A stretch of 64,000 nt of DNA from Symbiodinium natans (GCA_905221605.1 CAJNDS010000251.1:62001-126000), one strand, 5' to 3'. Positions 1 through 11,999 are shown, counted from the first letter of the stretch. Program-made: numbers and translations. Notes: a model not told the origin generated them from the sequence alone.

Positions 1-1639
1 GCTGAGGGCGTTGATCTTGAGGGCCCCTTGGCGCTCGCTCCATTTTTTCTCACGCTTCTTGCGCTTGTACTCCTGGGCATAGATCTCGGCCGGTGTGGAC
101 CCCGAAATGGAATGGAATTTCCGAAACTTGCCACGGCGCCGTCCACGATCATGTCGATGGCCCGGCTGAGCTCGCCACGTCCGACGGGGTAGCCGGGGGC
201 CCCTTCCAACTGGGCCTCATCCTTTCTCAAAAGCTTCGGTGCGTCCATGAGTTGGCCCAAGGGGCTCGTGTCGTTCTCGGTGAAGGACTCCAGAGACTCG
301 CGGCGGTAGCGACACAGTCGCATGAGCTTCTTCCTCTTGCGGCCCTCCTACTTGTTCTTGAGCACACTGATGATGGGTGAATTCTCCATCTCTCGCCGAC
401 TCCATCATCCCACGTCACATCGGCCACTGTCAAAGTGGCATCTTACCCCGCCAGCCCCCTTCATCTGTTTTCAGTCTCGACCCCCTGACCGAGGCCAGTA
501 AACTCTCCAGCTTTTGCCAGGCCGGGCCTTGAACTCGGGCGGGAGCTGCGCGAACGTAGATACTTGCCTTCGCCCCCTCCTGAACCTGATGTGCCTCGAC
601 CTTCTCCTTCTCCTCAGGAAGGCGCATCGCCCGTTGAGCATCCGGAGAATCGAGTCGTCGGCGACGACGAACATCTCGTAGCCCTTCGGCCCATCGTCCA
701 TTTCACACAGGAAGTCGTTCAGGTAGAGGAGGTTCATCTTTCGGTTCCGGACTGCTCTACTGCCTCGACAAGAGGCGAGGCAAAGGTACCTCCCGCTGTT
801 CCGAACATCTGCATCAGCCAGCGAGGATTCCTTCGCCGCTTCGCCCTTTTCCCGAACTCCACGCGGACCGCCTCCTTGACGCTTACCATGCACACAAGCG
901 TCTTCCACTTGAGCGCGAACAGCCACATGGTCGCTGAGGGCGTTGATCTTGAGGGCCCCTTGGCGCTCGCTCCATTTTTTCTCACGCTTCTTGCCCTTGT
1001 ACTCCTGGGCATAGATCTCGGCCGGTGTGGGCCCCGAAATGGAATGGAATTTCCGAAACTTGCCACGGCGCCGTCCACGATCATGTCGATGGCCCGGCTG
1101 AGCTCGCCACGTCCGATGGGGTAGCCGGGGGCCCCTTCCAACTGGGCCTCATCCTTTCTCAAAAGCTTCGGTGCGTCCATGAGTTGGCCCAAGGGGCTCG
1201 TGTCGTTCTCGGTGAAGGACTCCAGAGAATCGCGGCGGTAGCGACACAGTCGCATGAGCTTCTTCCTCTTGCGGCCCTCCTACTTGTTCTTGAGCACACT
1301 GATGATGGGTGAATTCTCCATCTCTCGCCGACTCCATCATCCCACGTCACATCGGCCACTGTCAAAGTGGCATCTTCCCCGCCAGCCCCCTTCATCTGTT
1401 TTCAGTCTCGACCCCCTGACCGAGGCCAGTAAACTCTCCAGCTTTTGCCAGGTCGGGCCTTGAACTCGGGCAGGAGCTGCGCGAACGTGGATACTTGCCT
1501 TCGCCCCCTCCTGAACCTGATGTGCCTCGACCTTCTCCTTCTCCTCAGGAAGGCGCATCGCCCGTTGAGCATCCGGAGAGAATCGAGTCGTCGGCGACGA
1601 CGAACATCTCGTAGCCCTTCGGCCCATCCTCCATTTCAC
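1..1639 (-). pseudogene. Duplicated unrecognised reverse-strand gene fragment
   Basis: Each repeat unit carries reverse-strand open frames with protein-like composition: a 174-codon frame at 734-1255, a 152-codon frame at 471-926 and a 101-codon frame at 1337-1639. Readable stretches include AIDMIVDGAVASFG, AEIYAQEYKGKKREKKWSER and LNDFLCEMDDGPKGYEMFVV, but they sit in different frames. A GTAAGCG donor-like site near 890 and a CAG acceptor-like site near 812 could join some of them. Either the gene is spliced or it is decaying. I do not recognise the family. Confidence 0.35.
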
Positions 1640-1730
1640 ACAGGAAGTCGTTCAGGTAGAGGAGGTTCATCTTTCGGTTCCGGACTGCTCTACTGCCTCG
1701 ACGAGGCGAGGCAAAGGTACCTCAGCCCTA
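1..1730. repeat. 932-bp tandem duplication, two copies
   Basis: Bases 1-791 reappear at 933-1725 with only a handful of differences: single-base changes, a 2-bp insertion near 1578 and a 2-3 bp deletion near 1700. The copies share start and end features such as the GGTACCTC boundary near 790 and 1722. The unit spacing is 932 bp. The first copy is cut by the window edge, so more copies may lie to the left. Confidence 0.95.
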
Positions 1731-2590
1731 TGCTTGCTCAAGGGCTGTCAACTCCGAATCGACTTCCCAGTTCCGACTACGAGGAAGATCTGGCCCATCA
1801 GCTTCACGGTCGTCTCCACCCAGGCCTAGCAGAGTCAAGATAGGACCCCCATGGATCCTCCGTTGCCAGGACCACACACATCTTGCCCATCGAAAGACCT
1901 AAAGACAACCAAAACCAAACCCTCGCCCGGGCCATTTCTACTCCACACCGGCTGTAAGCAGCCAATCTGGCTTCTTAATGCTTTGGCTGGATGTTTACTA
2001 TTGGTGGCAAGGCTCAATGAAGTCTTTTGAAACCCTTGCCTGGGAGCCCGAACGCAATCAGATCCGCTGCAGTGTACAGGGATTCAGTGTTTGGGGCTCT
2101 GGGGATTGCGTGCTGACTTGCAACTTGTAGTCAGGCTGCGGTTTAAATTCTAATCATTCCAACCACAAGCCACGGCTGCCCTGTGCATGTATTGCATGTC
2201 ATTGCCTCCCTGCGACAGGGTTGGCCAACATTCTACAACATCTCTCAACATCCAGCATTTCAGGGCGTACTCCACTTGTCCCCCACCCGCGAGGCGCCCG
2301 CCCAGTTTCTGGATCCGTCAGCTTCCAGTCTGGGTGAGCCTGTTGAAACCGTTTGATGCGTGAACGCGGGGCTACTTCTGCTTTGATATATACACATTAT
2401 GCAATCAGGGCACGTCCAGCAACCCCCCACCCCCCGCCCCTTCTGTTCTGAGGCTTAAGATGGTAGGTTTACTTAATTTTTAGATGAGTTCAGGATGGTT
2501 CCGGACTTCTTTTGCCTAATGCCCGAGACCCGTCCTCCTGCGCATCGCGCTGCGGTCCTGGGGGCTCAGAACTGACAGAGGTTTGGTCTT
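1731..2590. other. No gene seen
   Basis: Only short open frames, with no splice chain, on either strand. A C-rich run lies at 2424-2440. Confidence 0.5.
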
Positions 2591-3071
2591 CTAAGCAGCT
2601 TGGCGCTGTCCACGGCATGCTATGTGATTTATGTGATGCCTGCCTGTCGTTTCTCGTAGCTGCAAGGCAAAAGGTCCCCTTACAGAACATTTACGGGATG
2701 CTACACGCCTTGATCGCCGTAGGCTCTCGCAGGCTGTGCTCAGTTCACACCGGTGATTCATGTACGGCACATTGCAAGCTGCACGGACCACATGCGGCTG
2801 AGCTTCCCCAGAAGCCCTCACCTGGGCGTGCCAAGTGGGACTCGCGCTGCTTGCTCTCTTGCTATGCATTTGGGGTGGGACCGGTCTGGGTGACAAAGGC
2901 ATGCCAGCACATGTCAGCATTCCGCTATCGACATCCGGCCTTTGAGAGTGCAATGAAAATGGATGGACGTGAGCGGTCCGGGGGTCGAGGAAAACTGCCG
3001 TCATGCATGGCATCTGAGTAGACTCGATGGACCTATGAAATGTCTCAGAATGCAACAGAATGAATCAACAC

Positions 3072-3435
3072 CTTTTCCTCGAAAGCCCCTGGCCAGGTCG
3101 ATGGAAGTGAATATCCGTCTCCTGCAGAGTGAGCTTAAGAGGGTGTATAGGTCACCGAGGTCATCGTTGCCTAACCAACCATCTGAACTTGAATTCCATA
3201 TCATATGTCGCCCTTGAGACCGATATCCCCACTCAGAAACCGTTGTCGGTCTAAATGGATGAGAGCAATAGGCGCCTCTGGTGGACATGACTGCGACATC
3301 AGTACCACTTGCGGAGACTGAAGAGCTATGACCAGCTACGAAGCACTCCTGGACTCGCAGAGCGATGACGTAAACAAGCAGCCAGAACAGGAAGTGAGCT
3401 GCGAAGGCGGTTGGCACCAGGATCTGTTGGGCCAC
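3072..3435 (-). CDS. Two candidate exons, one hydrophobic
   Basis: Exon-like block 3435-3340 (32 codons, phase 0 at both ends) follows a TTTTTAACCCCCAG acceptor and encodes a hydrophobic stretch (FAAHFLFWLLVYVIALRV) that could span a membrane. Block 3121-3072 follows a strong CTTAAGCTCACTCTGCAG acceptor and ends at an AAG|GTGTTG donor. Phases do not connect directly, so an exon between them would be missing. The antisense text FTSIDLARGF resembles a Ty3 reverse transcriptase motif but is not sustained. Family unknown. Confidence 0.22.
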
Positions 3436-3783
3436 CTGGGGGTTAAAAACGAATCTAACAAAGAGCCAGAGTCTGTTGGTCTTGTGTGAGTGGTGGATTA
3501 GAACATGTTAGGCTTCATGCTTGGCTCATCATGGGTTCACTGTTGACATACTGTGGATGGGGAGATCCTGCACCACTTTCAATAGTGCCCAATCTTGCCC
3601 CGTCCATCGTGACGATGACCAATGCTAAAACATGTTAACAAGGGGGTGGGGTTGGCATCAGATGAGGCGTTTTGGAGCTACACCCTAAACTGGACCACGG
3701 CAGCTCAGGAGCCTCGCTGGTGGTCACAGCGGCAATGGTTGAGCAGCCTGCGGTCAAAGTTGCCCCAAATCCGGCCAGATCTA

Positions 3784-3881
3784 AGGTTTACTCGTAGGGT
3801 TTTCACAAGGTTTAAGGGTTGATGGTCTAGGGTTAGTGTTTCGGGTTTCGGCTTTAGGGTCTAGGGTTGAGCGCAGGGTTT
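3784..3881 (+). repeat. Degenerate TTTAGGG island
   Basis: Repeated GGGTTT, TAGGGTT and TTTAGGGTCTAGGGTT words give about ten degenerate telomere-type heptamers in TTTAGGG orientation. Confidence 0.75.
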
Positions 3882-4724
3882 CATCCTTCAGGCAAGAAGT
3901 CGTACCCGGGCTCTCTGCCTGGTGCCAACGAGATGGTGAGTACGACCAGGAGACCTGAAACTTGATTACCCTTCATCCCTCTTGGATGCGGTACGCACGG
4001 CACTCAACGATCCCACATGAGCAGGCAGCCGTGCTGTCATATGATGGCATGAGAGTCTGCGCTCGGTGTCCTACTTATCCCCGGAAGTCCACCATCTGAT
4101 TTAAGCACTTGAAGGGAAGAAGAAGCTCCCAGCGTAAAAGCTGGCTTGCGGATCGGAAGTTGCTGTTGATGATGAGCGCCACCTCACATAAGAATACAAG
4201 GGCTGGTAGCAGGGGCTTGGAAGCAGCTCTTGGGCACGAAAACCGTTGCTCATCGTTGAGAGGAGTGATGCTTGACGATTCACCCTAAGAATTCAAAATG
4301 GAGCCACACCAGATGAGTGTCAATGAGTGCTTCAGAGTTGCAGAGGAAGCAATTTCGCGAGCATCCCAGAGCAAATTATGTCTTGAAACCCGGGGTCCTG
4401 GCCATCATGATGAAAGCAAGCGTGACAATCGCTGCAGCGTACTCGCTGAGGGAATAATCTGCGGCAGGCACTACCAACATACTACTAGAGTATGTGCTTT
4501 TCCATGTTTAAATTTTCGTCACAACGCGTTTGTCGAGTTTCTTTCTGATCCAGCTTGAGAGCATTTTTTGTCTGGTAGGTTTGTACGGAAACACCCAATA
4601 CTGCCTTGGGTAAAACAAGGCGATGGGGCGGTTCCACTAGAAACATCTAGAAACGTGCACCACATCGCTCACCTTGCACTGCAAGGTAGCCCAGTGCGAA
4701 GTAGGCGCTGCTATGGCCAAGGCC

Positions 4725-4923
4725 TTCGCAACACAAGTTTCGCAACACAAGTTTGAGAGCAACTCGGCACTTGAAGCGAATGCCTCACAGGCCATACTGT
4801 AAAGCGACCGGGAGATTTGACAGTGAAGAGCTGACTTGACAGTGAGGTCGGTAGCAGTTTGAGCACACTCAGAAACGCCTCAAAAACCGGCACAAGATCC
4901 CATACGATCCCATACGATCCCAT
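4725..4923. repeat. Two short tandem repeats
   Basis: TTCGCAACACAAG is repeated twice at 4725-4754, and a 12-bp CATACGATCCCA-type unit is repeated about three times at 4895-4923. Confidence 0.8.
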
Positions 4924-5870
4924 GCTCAGAAGCTCAGCCAAGAGCAAAGAATTCCCAGACCCATGGCGTACTTGGAATAGAGGTCCTTGCCCAGGGCATA
5001 GCAATGCGTAGCTTAAGGTAGAAAAACCGTGCCGGAGATACAACATGGTACAGGATGCTTCACATTCACCGAACACCCCAGGCCCACAATCGCAAACTGG
5101 GGAGTCTCTCTTTGATGTATTTTCATGCCGACAAAAAGATCGCCGTTTCTTGGCTTCGGGTTCAGGGCTTTAAGCCTCGGGCTCACTGTGTTGGATCGCA
5201 GCTGAGGCCCTGACATAAGGATGCCACAGCCTCATGAACCTGATTCTTCCGGCCGACATGAGGAAATCCAAGAAACTTGTTCTTGACCGTTCGGCTTCCC
5301 GCATGGTATGGGCAAGCGTCGAGAGCACTGCTAGCGAAGAAATCCCCTGATCTCACCACCTTCTGCTCCAAGCAAAACTGATGTGTTTGGTCTTATTGCG
5401 CACGTCCAAACTGTTTGCTGCCAAATGGCTCTGCGAACTTTGTGAGGTACCATGTGTGAGAAGTCCTTGGCTCAGGGCAATCAAGTCTTGTAACTGTAGT
5501 AGGTCCAAAAGACCTGCGAGACGCCAGCTTTCACAGGTCATCAGCTGCGTGCTTAGTGAAGCTGCACAGTGAAGGACCCTGACCCTTGCCAGCACTGGAC
5601 CTCAAACTTTGAGCTCAGACTCTTTGACGCCTACAAACGGGTCTGAGGACCACACCGCATAACCAGCGACCTGGGCAAACTGCGAACTTTTTCAAATTAA
5701 GATTTTGTCAGCACGTTAAGCTGCTGGGCGCTCGCCTGGGCTTTCTGCTGGATTGCGCTGGGGTTTCACCAGTTCAGTCCAGAGCATTATGGCAGCGGTA
5801 GGGGTAGTAGTGGTGGGGGTAGCAGTGGTAAAGGCGGGGGCAGCCACAGTACCGAAAGTCGCTGCAGGAA

Positions 5871-5902
5871 GAGTAAGAGCAGGAGCAGGAGTAGGAGTAG
5901 TG

Positions 5903-5939
<37 letters not shown>

Positions 5940-6098
5940 GAGTAGGAGTAGGAGTAGGAGTAGGAGTAGGAGTAGGAAGAGGAGTAGGAGTAGGAGTAGG
6001 AGTAGGAGTAGGAGTAGGAGTAGGAGTAGGAGTAGGAGTAGGAGTAGGAGTAGTAGTAGTAGCAGGAGTAGGAGTAGTAGGAGTAGTAGGAGCAGCAG

Positions 6099-6180
<82 letters not shown>

Positions 6181-6318
6181 TGTAGTAGTAGTAGTAGTAG
6201 TAGTAGCAGTAGTAGTAGTAGTAGTAGCAGTAGTAGTAGTAGCAGTAGTAGTAGCAGCAGCAGCAGCAGTAGTAGTAGCAGCAGCAGTAGTAGCAGTAGC
6301 AGTAGCAGTAGCAGCAGC

Positions 6319-6350
<32 letters not shown>

Positions 6351-6544
6351 GAGGAGGAGGAGGAGGAGGAGGAGGAGGAGTAGTAGTAGTAGTAGTAGTG
6401 GTAGTGGTAGTGGTAGTGGTAGTGGTAGTGGTAGTGGTAGTAGTAGTGGTAGTAGTGGTAGTAGTGGTAGCGGTCGTAGTTGGAGTAGCAGGAGTAGGAG
6501 TAGGAGTAAAAGTAGGAGTAGGAGTCATGGTGGTAGCGGTCATG
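5871..6544 (+). repeat. AGT/AGG/AGC trinucleotide microsatellite, about 0.67 kb
   Basis: Almost uninterrupted blocks of AGT, AGG and AGC triplets, with sub-blocks of GTAGGA, GTAGTGGTA and GGA. No stop occurs in several frames, so long poly-Val (plus strand) and poly-Thr (minus strand) frames appear. These are composition artefacts. The left half is rich in AGGAGT hexamers (5930-6060), the middle in AGT, and the right in AGC then GGA. Confidence 0.97.
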
Positions 6545-7855
6545 GTAGTGCAGTGGTGGTAGTAGTCGTCGTAGCCGTAGTGGTGGCCACCATCAGATTA
6601 CCAGCGCCAGCAGCTTGAACGATTATTACGAAAGGCCCGACAAATCTTGCCTTGTGTTGTGGCCTGATAACCAAGCCCTGCAACACTGAACACATGCTTG
6701 TCACAGATGCCGTGATTCCATTCAACAAAGCAACACTGTGGGCTCCGCCTGAATGTGTAAAATACATCGGAATCCATTCCCAGGCTTCTGGCTCCAGAGG
6801 CGTGGCCTCTTCGAGGTTGACGAGGTCACCTATCAAGTAGGCTTTTGTGGGGGCAGGAGTGGGTGACCGAGCCCTCCCTGACCCTGAGCATTGAACCCCG
6901 ACAAATAACCCCCCAAGGCTTCTCGTGGGTTCCTGTTCTGTGTTCTAGAGTCGCCATGTTGTAGAATTCTTGAGCAAGACTTGGCTTCCAAGACTTCATG
7001 TCATGACGACTGAACACGGACAAGTACGACCCCAACATGCCCGGCCATCGTCGTCGAAGTCGTCTGGCTCATGAGCAGGGCTTCCGAGTTGCTGCTCCTA
7101 GCAAGGGAGCGTCTGGACCCTGACAGGTAGTTCCAAGTTGCAGGACGACTGAGCTTCTGCGAGGTTCACCTTCTTGATCTTCTTCTTCCCACGTGCTTTC
7201 AGGCCCGCTCCACCTCAGAAGTGCCAAGCTCACGCCTGTCTTTGGAGCTTCGGGTGCCATGCGGGCAATGCAAACAGCACCCGGTGTCACCCAGCATCAC
7301 CCGGCGCCTTCTAGCTGGGAGAAGTCTTCCACATGCTCACTGAAGCTTTTGAGCCTGTCCTGCCCGCGTCATCAACAATTGCAGCCCCAGGTTTCTGCAT
7401 TTCGTGCTCCCCAATCACATAGTCTCTATGAGAGCAGGCTCGGGTTTTTGACTCCTGACGCGTTGTGCTAGGTCCAGTTTTTAAAGTCAAGTGCTCCTTG
7501 TTGGCATCGGTGTTATAGGAGGGCATGATCCTGCATGGCACAAGCAGAACTAGCACCATTAGAAATGGTTGGTTGTCAGATGCTGCTCGCCTTTGTTAAG
7601 GTCCCGGCCCCGGGATGCGGAACAGGGCCGCCAAGCCACTTCGCTCGACCCACTGAGCCTTCAGGCAACCCGGACGCCAGTTTGAGAGCAGCAGGGCGCG
7701 TGAAAACCTGTGAGGTGGTTGGTGCGGGCACTGGGTGACTCCATCTCAAGCTGCCTTCTCAAGCCGTGCAAATATTGGGCACTCCGCATGCTCATCTGCT
7801 TGTGCGCCTGCTTCATGTAGTCATGGCTGTACTCTGCCGGATTCTCGGGCCGAAC
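6540..7855 (-). CDS. Candidate multi-exon gene ending in the microsatellite
   Basis: Block 7855-7708 (49 codons plus 1 base) begins after GCGCAGCAG and ends at ACAG|GTTTTC. It encodes a polar protein segment (ENPAEYSHDYMKQAHKQM). A Lys-rich block (ARGKKKIKKVNLAEAQSS) lies near 7205-7105 and an acidic one (EPDDFDDDG) near 7070-7045. The last block, 6829-6540, follows CCTACTTGATAG and encodes 95 residues (LVNLEEATPLEPEAWEWIPM at its start). Its last dozen codons are the edge of the triplet repeat. I could not close every junction, and the middle exons are uncertain. Family unknown. Confidence 0.33.
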
Positions 7856-7968
7856 CTGCTGCGCATTTATTGACAGCATGCAATGAATGGAGAGATCTTG
7901 CCACTACTCATACTTCTCAGTGGGCTAGTTTTTGTTAGTTGGCAACTCGGTGCCTGGTAGGTCAGCAG

Positions 7969-8859
7969 CTTCATGGTGTTCGTGAAGGCAGAGTTCTGCC
8001 CCTTTACGCCGAACATGATGGACCTTGGCTCTGAGGGTCCCATGCAACTTGCCTTCACCTCCGAAAGGTATTCTCATGACCACAAACAGTCAGAAACTGC
8101 AAGAAGAAGGTTTGGGCCCTGGGGCCCTCGCAACATCAAAAAGATCACGGAGATGCTTGTGCTGAGGTAGAAAGCGAAGCACACGAAGGCCGGACCTCAG
8201 TTTTTTCTCAAGTACGTTCAGGTACCCTGCCGAAGCCAATATGGAGGCAGCAGGCCTTGCTGGACCCTGAGATGTCCTGATTCCTCTGTAGCTTTCAAGA
8301 TGCCAGGCTGGGCCATGCACAGTCTGGACTGAAAGAGACGCTGACGATCGAGCCTTTCAGATCTGAATCAGAATTTCAGAGCATGAAGCAGAGAGAGCGG
8401 GCAAGGTAGGTTTCCGTCAAGGGCTTGGGCTTGGCCTTGCAATTATTGAAACACATATGCAACATAGAAAGGCTGCCCTTGCTATCGCAGAGTACACGCC
8501 ACCATGCCCTGCTTTGGTTCTAGACGCCGAAAACTGATTGGAATGTGTTCTAAACTCAATCTATTGCAGTGAGGGAATACGGAAAGCTAGCAATAATCAC
8601 ACACTTCCCTACACCGGCCCAGCGTCCATTCACAGCACTTCAGAGTCAAAACTGTGATGGCAATGGCGATTACAATGCGCAGGTGCGCCCAAAGAAAGCT
8701 CATGATGTGAGCACTCCGCGCATTCGCTCAGCCGCTCAGTTCATCCAATGCGCTTCTGAACAAAAAACTGCAGAGCTCAATGCGGGGCAAGCCTGCAGCA
8801 ACGCTCAGAATGAGGGTGGCAACGATCATGTAGTTGTTGATTCCTTGGTTGGATCTTGA
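7969..8859 (+). CDS. Candidate five-exon gene, unknown product
   Basis: Phase-consistent exons: 7969-8067, 8110-8166, 8292-8405, 8491-8516 and 8570-8859. The first ATG is at 7973, four bases after a GTCAGCAG acceptor. Introns are 42, 125, 85 and 53 nt. Donors are GTATTC, GTAGAA, GTAGGT and GTTCTA; acceptors include TTCCTCTGTAG and CTATTGCAG. The model gives about 200 residues (FCPFTPNMMDLGSEGPMQL near the start), with no recognised domain. It is divergent to the minus-strand candidate at 6.5-7.9 kb. The last frame could instead splice onward to the 9169 block. Confidence 0.42.
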
Positions 8860-9168
8860 GTCAGAGACTGCTGGAGTAGCCCAAACTCATGAGAAGCCGC
8901 AACTACAACATCTGTTTGTAGGCCTTTAACGAAAAATCACGTGAGTACAGGACACACGTCACAACACACTTCATGCAAGGCGCGGTTGACGGAGATCCCC
9001 ATCCTGAGCATTCAAACGAAGAATTTCCATGTGCTTCCACCCCCCCTTCTGACTACGGAATCCTCTGCAGTCCGGAATTCTGTCGATCATTGCAGTCCCA
9101 AATACAGTTGTGGTCCAGAACTGCCAAGTCAGTGCCACAGCGTGCACTGCTGCTCTTGGTGGTTTCAG

Positions 9169-9348
9169 AGCGAGCAAACCGAGGAAACGGCATGTCGCGT
9201 ATGTCGTCGCGGGCGATGGCAATCCTCGCCAGGAACATCTACAAGCAGGTTGTGATGGCCCGAGCCCTACTAGCAGGTCTGGAGGCCTGGATGGGTCAAA
9301 TAGAGCAATCGTTGGGCGACATGAGAAACAGTGTGACAGAGGAATGAC
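9169..9348 (+). CDS. Candidate terminal exon
   Basis: After a TCTTGGTGGTTTCAG acceptor, an open frame of 59 codons runs to a TGA at about 9346. It encodes a helical, Met/Ala-rich segment (RAMAILARNIYKQVVMARAL) ending in an acidic tail. It may be the last exon of the gene at 8-8.9 kb or of a separate gene. Family unknown. Confidence 0.35.
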
Positions 9349-9618
9349 CTGAAGTTCAAGTCCAAACTGAAGTTGGCCTAAGTGGGTCCTGGCCAAGATG
9401 CAATGTAAAGATGCCATGCAAAGTTGGCCTTGACCCTGCAATGTTGTGCTGCGACAGAGTTGGAAGAGCGCAGTGCTTCGGATCTCGTCTCGGCTACTCA
9501 TAGGCTCCAGAGACACCCCTAAAACTGTTTTATAGGGGTGTGCATCTCTACATCAGCCAGCCCCAGCCCACACGTGCTCGCAGCGGTCCAGGATATGTTG
9601 TAGTTCTTCTGCTGGTAT

Positions 9619-9786
9619 CTAGGCGGCAAGGACAGGGCAAGAGGCCCAGGCCAAGGGACCTAAACATGGTTGACCATTCCAATGGAGTTCGGATTCCCGG
9701 AGCCCTGCTTTTGAAGCCCAAACAACCCGTGCAACCTTCTCATCAACAAGAAAAAAACTCAGGGCTTCAAAGTTGTCTAGATCTGC
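9619..9786 (-). CDS. Candidate exon, unknown product
   Basis: A strong acceptor (CCGTCTTTGCTCATGCCCAG) precedes a frame reading ADLDNFEALSFFLVDEKVAR and continuing to a stop at 9619. An AATG|GTCAAC donor at 9675 is an alternative end. Unrecognised. Confidence 0.33.
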   Translation of the reverse strand, partial: ADLDNFEALSFFLVDEKVARVVWASKAGLRESELHWNGQPCLGPLAWASCPVLAA

Positions 9787-10626
9787 CTGGGCATGAGCAA
9801 AGACGGAGGCACGAGTCGAAGACATGTTAAGAGACAAAGTGTTTACCCAACTGCCAAAGTCTGATAGCAAAAGGACTCGATGCAAGCCATCAGTGTTCCA
9901 AGTCCGGCAACTTACCCACTTATAGTTCTAGCATCTCAGTGTGCAGATTTCTTCAAAACCAACTCAGTGTCGCTCTCGACAGCGGTTGTGCTAGAACGGC
10001 CATGTATGATCTTCCAGTGTCCCCCATGCTGCAGTGGGACCCCGGCTTCTGTGCCTGACGCCAAGTTACATTGTCAGCGAAGCCTGAGCTGCTGTTGGGG
10101 CGGAACAACTTCTTACTTCTGCAAGAACCATGTGGAAAAAAAGTTAAACTTGCTTTTGCTTGTTTTCAATAAGGAACTCAAAAAGTTTAAAGTTTAAAGT
10201 TCAACTACTGGCTATCTAACACTTTTTTGGCACAGCCAGTAAGAGCATAGTAAGCGCTGATGGCAACAACTTCTAAGTGAGCAGAAGAGGTCCAGAATCG
10301 GATTTGGGTGCTCGGCATGCCGTCTCGGACTTAGCTTCTGGCCATCTCGATTGAAGGTCATCCATGCAAAAATGCTCTGGATGCCTGTCCTTGGCAAACA
10401 TGTGGCTACAGGCAGCGCGTTGATTCTATGACGCTCCAACGGAGGAAGCTAGGTGCGCACGTCCCAACCCGTTCGGACACCACCAGATCTGAGGGACGAA
10501 CCCGAGGAAGCCCCACCAGTCAAAGAACGTCATGGCTGGAACTAAACTTCAGCATTCAGCGCTATGAGCTGCGCGACTTCCACGTGATCTCTTGTTGCCT
10601 TGCTTCTTCGGCTCGCGTCTCGGCGT

Positions 10627-10694
10627 GTTAGGAGTGTCAGGAGTGTATAAGGTGCGTAAGGAGTGTAAGGAGTGTGAGGAGAGTAAGGAGTGTC
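10627..10694 (+). repeat. AGGAGTGT tandem repeat
   Basis: Imperfect array of GGAGTGT and AAGGAGTGT words, about seven copies. Confidence 0.85.
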
Positions 10695-10787
10695 GCTTGT
10701 GTGGCAAAACAAGCAGGGTCCGAGTAGACACGTCGCTACTCAGAGTAGGGTGCGTGCAGGGCATTGAGCCCACCTGAAAACTCAAGT

Positions 10788-11153
10788 TCAGGGCCTCTCT
10801 TGTGAGCTGCGAACGTCAGGTCCGAATGGTAGAGCCTTGCTTGAGCCAGCAAAGAAATTCAACGAAATCAACTCGTAAGCACATCGACGAGCATCTTGCA
10901 GCCCGCCTGTTCTGATCTTCCGTGTGCTCATTCCACAAACCACAGCCGAAAACACCGACGCAACAAAATCAAACAAGGACATGATTAGGTTGCATTCTCG
11001 GACTGCCGACACAGCCATGAAAAACGACTGGCCACTTCTTGTGCTCCTCGCATTCCGGCCGCAACGAAGCACAAGTGCATGGGCACCCGGTGTCTTCATC
11101 ATCTCACCGAAACAGCAGCTGCTTTTGCAGATTTCAGTCGTTTCAGGGGGCAC
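10788..11153 (-). CDS. Uncharacterised 121-codon ORF
   Basis: One open reverse frame with protein-like text over most of its length (AVRECNLIMSLFDFVASVFS, then RKIRTGGLQDARRCAYELIS). It has a hydrophobic centre that could be membrane-associated. No family recognised, and exon limits are not defined. Confidence 0.25.
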   Translation of the reverse strand: MPPETTEICKSSCCFGEMMKTPGAHALVLRCGRNARSTRSGQSFFMAVSAVRECNLIMSLFDFVASVFSAVVCGMSTRKIRTGGLQDARRCAYELISLNFFAGSSKALPFGPDVRSSQERP

Positions 11154-11258
11154 TGTTTAACATGAAAACCAACATCCGAAGCCCTGAAACCGCCGGTCAC
11201 TGCGGGTGCCAACAGAAGAGGACGACCGCAGGTTTGACCTTGACAGCGGAATGCATTC

Positions 11259-11711
11259 TTGCGCAGGATTGTGCGCATCCAGGAATATGCTGCGGGAGTC
11301 AAGCTCCCATGTCCAGAAGCTCCGAACAAGGGTGCAACAACTGAATGCCAAGCACTAGATGTTAGCTCAAGTCTATTCCTTTGCTTGACTTGCTTCGGCG
11401 GCTTGCTTGGACCTCAAATGCAGGAACTTGAAAAGCTTCCAAGGGTTTGTTCAGGAAGGTGTTGCGCGATTTTGTATGCTGTGGTCAGATTCAGCAATCG
11501 CTTTTTGCGCCAAGTTTCCGAGCATTTGCCAACTTTATGGAGTGGCATCAGCCACCCTGAGATTAACGAATCTATGCTACAGGCGTCCTGCTCCATAGAC
11601 CTAGATCAGAACCTGGCGTTCAGATTCAAGCACACGGTATCACGCAGCTCTTTGTCCCTCGCGGGCCGTGTCATACCAAAAGTGATCTTTGTTTGTTTCC
11701 CTGACAGTTGA
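11259..11711 (+). CDS. Uncharacterised 150-codon ORF
   Basis: Open forward frame, divergent to the ORF ending at 11153. Its second half reads like protein (NRFLRQVSEHLPTLWSGISH, ESMLQASCSIDLDQNLAFRF). It may contain introns. No family recognised. Confidence 0.25.
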   Translation: MRRIVRIQEYAAGVKLPCPEAPNKGATTECQALDVSSSLFLCLTCFGGLLGPQMQELEKLPRVCSGRCCAILYAVVRFSNRFLRQVSEHLPTLWSGISHPEINESMLQASCSIDLDQNLAFRFKHTVSRSSLSLAGRVIPKVIFVCFPDS

Positions 11712-11999
11712 ACCCCAGCTGAATCTGAACGACATGATCCCTGACCACGCCTTGGAAGACAGGCTCCATGCATCGAATTCTGCTCATTGGGCCTCTCTAG
11801 CGCCTATTCTGCTGAGACGAAGACCTTACATGTCTGAACGGCCTCCAATGAAACACCACCCGCCTTGCCTGTACCCAACACTACCCAAAAGCACAAGCAC
11901 ATGGCCAAGACCTGAACCCCGCATTCACTTCACTCGCGAAGGCCTCGGGGCGCTTCCTGGCGGGAAGCGCACACGCTGGCCGATAATCAGCGCAATCGA

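Noticed and set aside
3001-3435. Ty3/gypsy reverse transcriptase remnant (FTSIDLARGF)
   Set aside because: Similarity stops after ten residues, and another frame gives a cleaner exon with a strong acceptor.
5716-6562. Long poly-Thr and poly-Val ORFs (275 and 269 codons)
   Set aside because: Produced by the stop-free trinucleotide repeat; no normal protein segment in the repeat itself.
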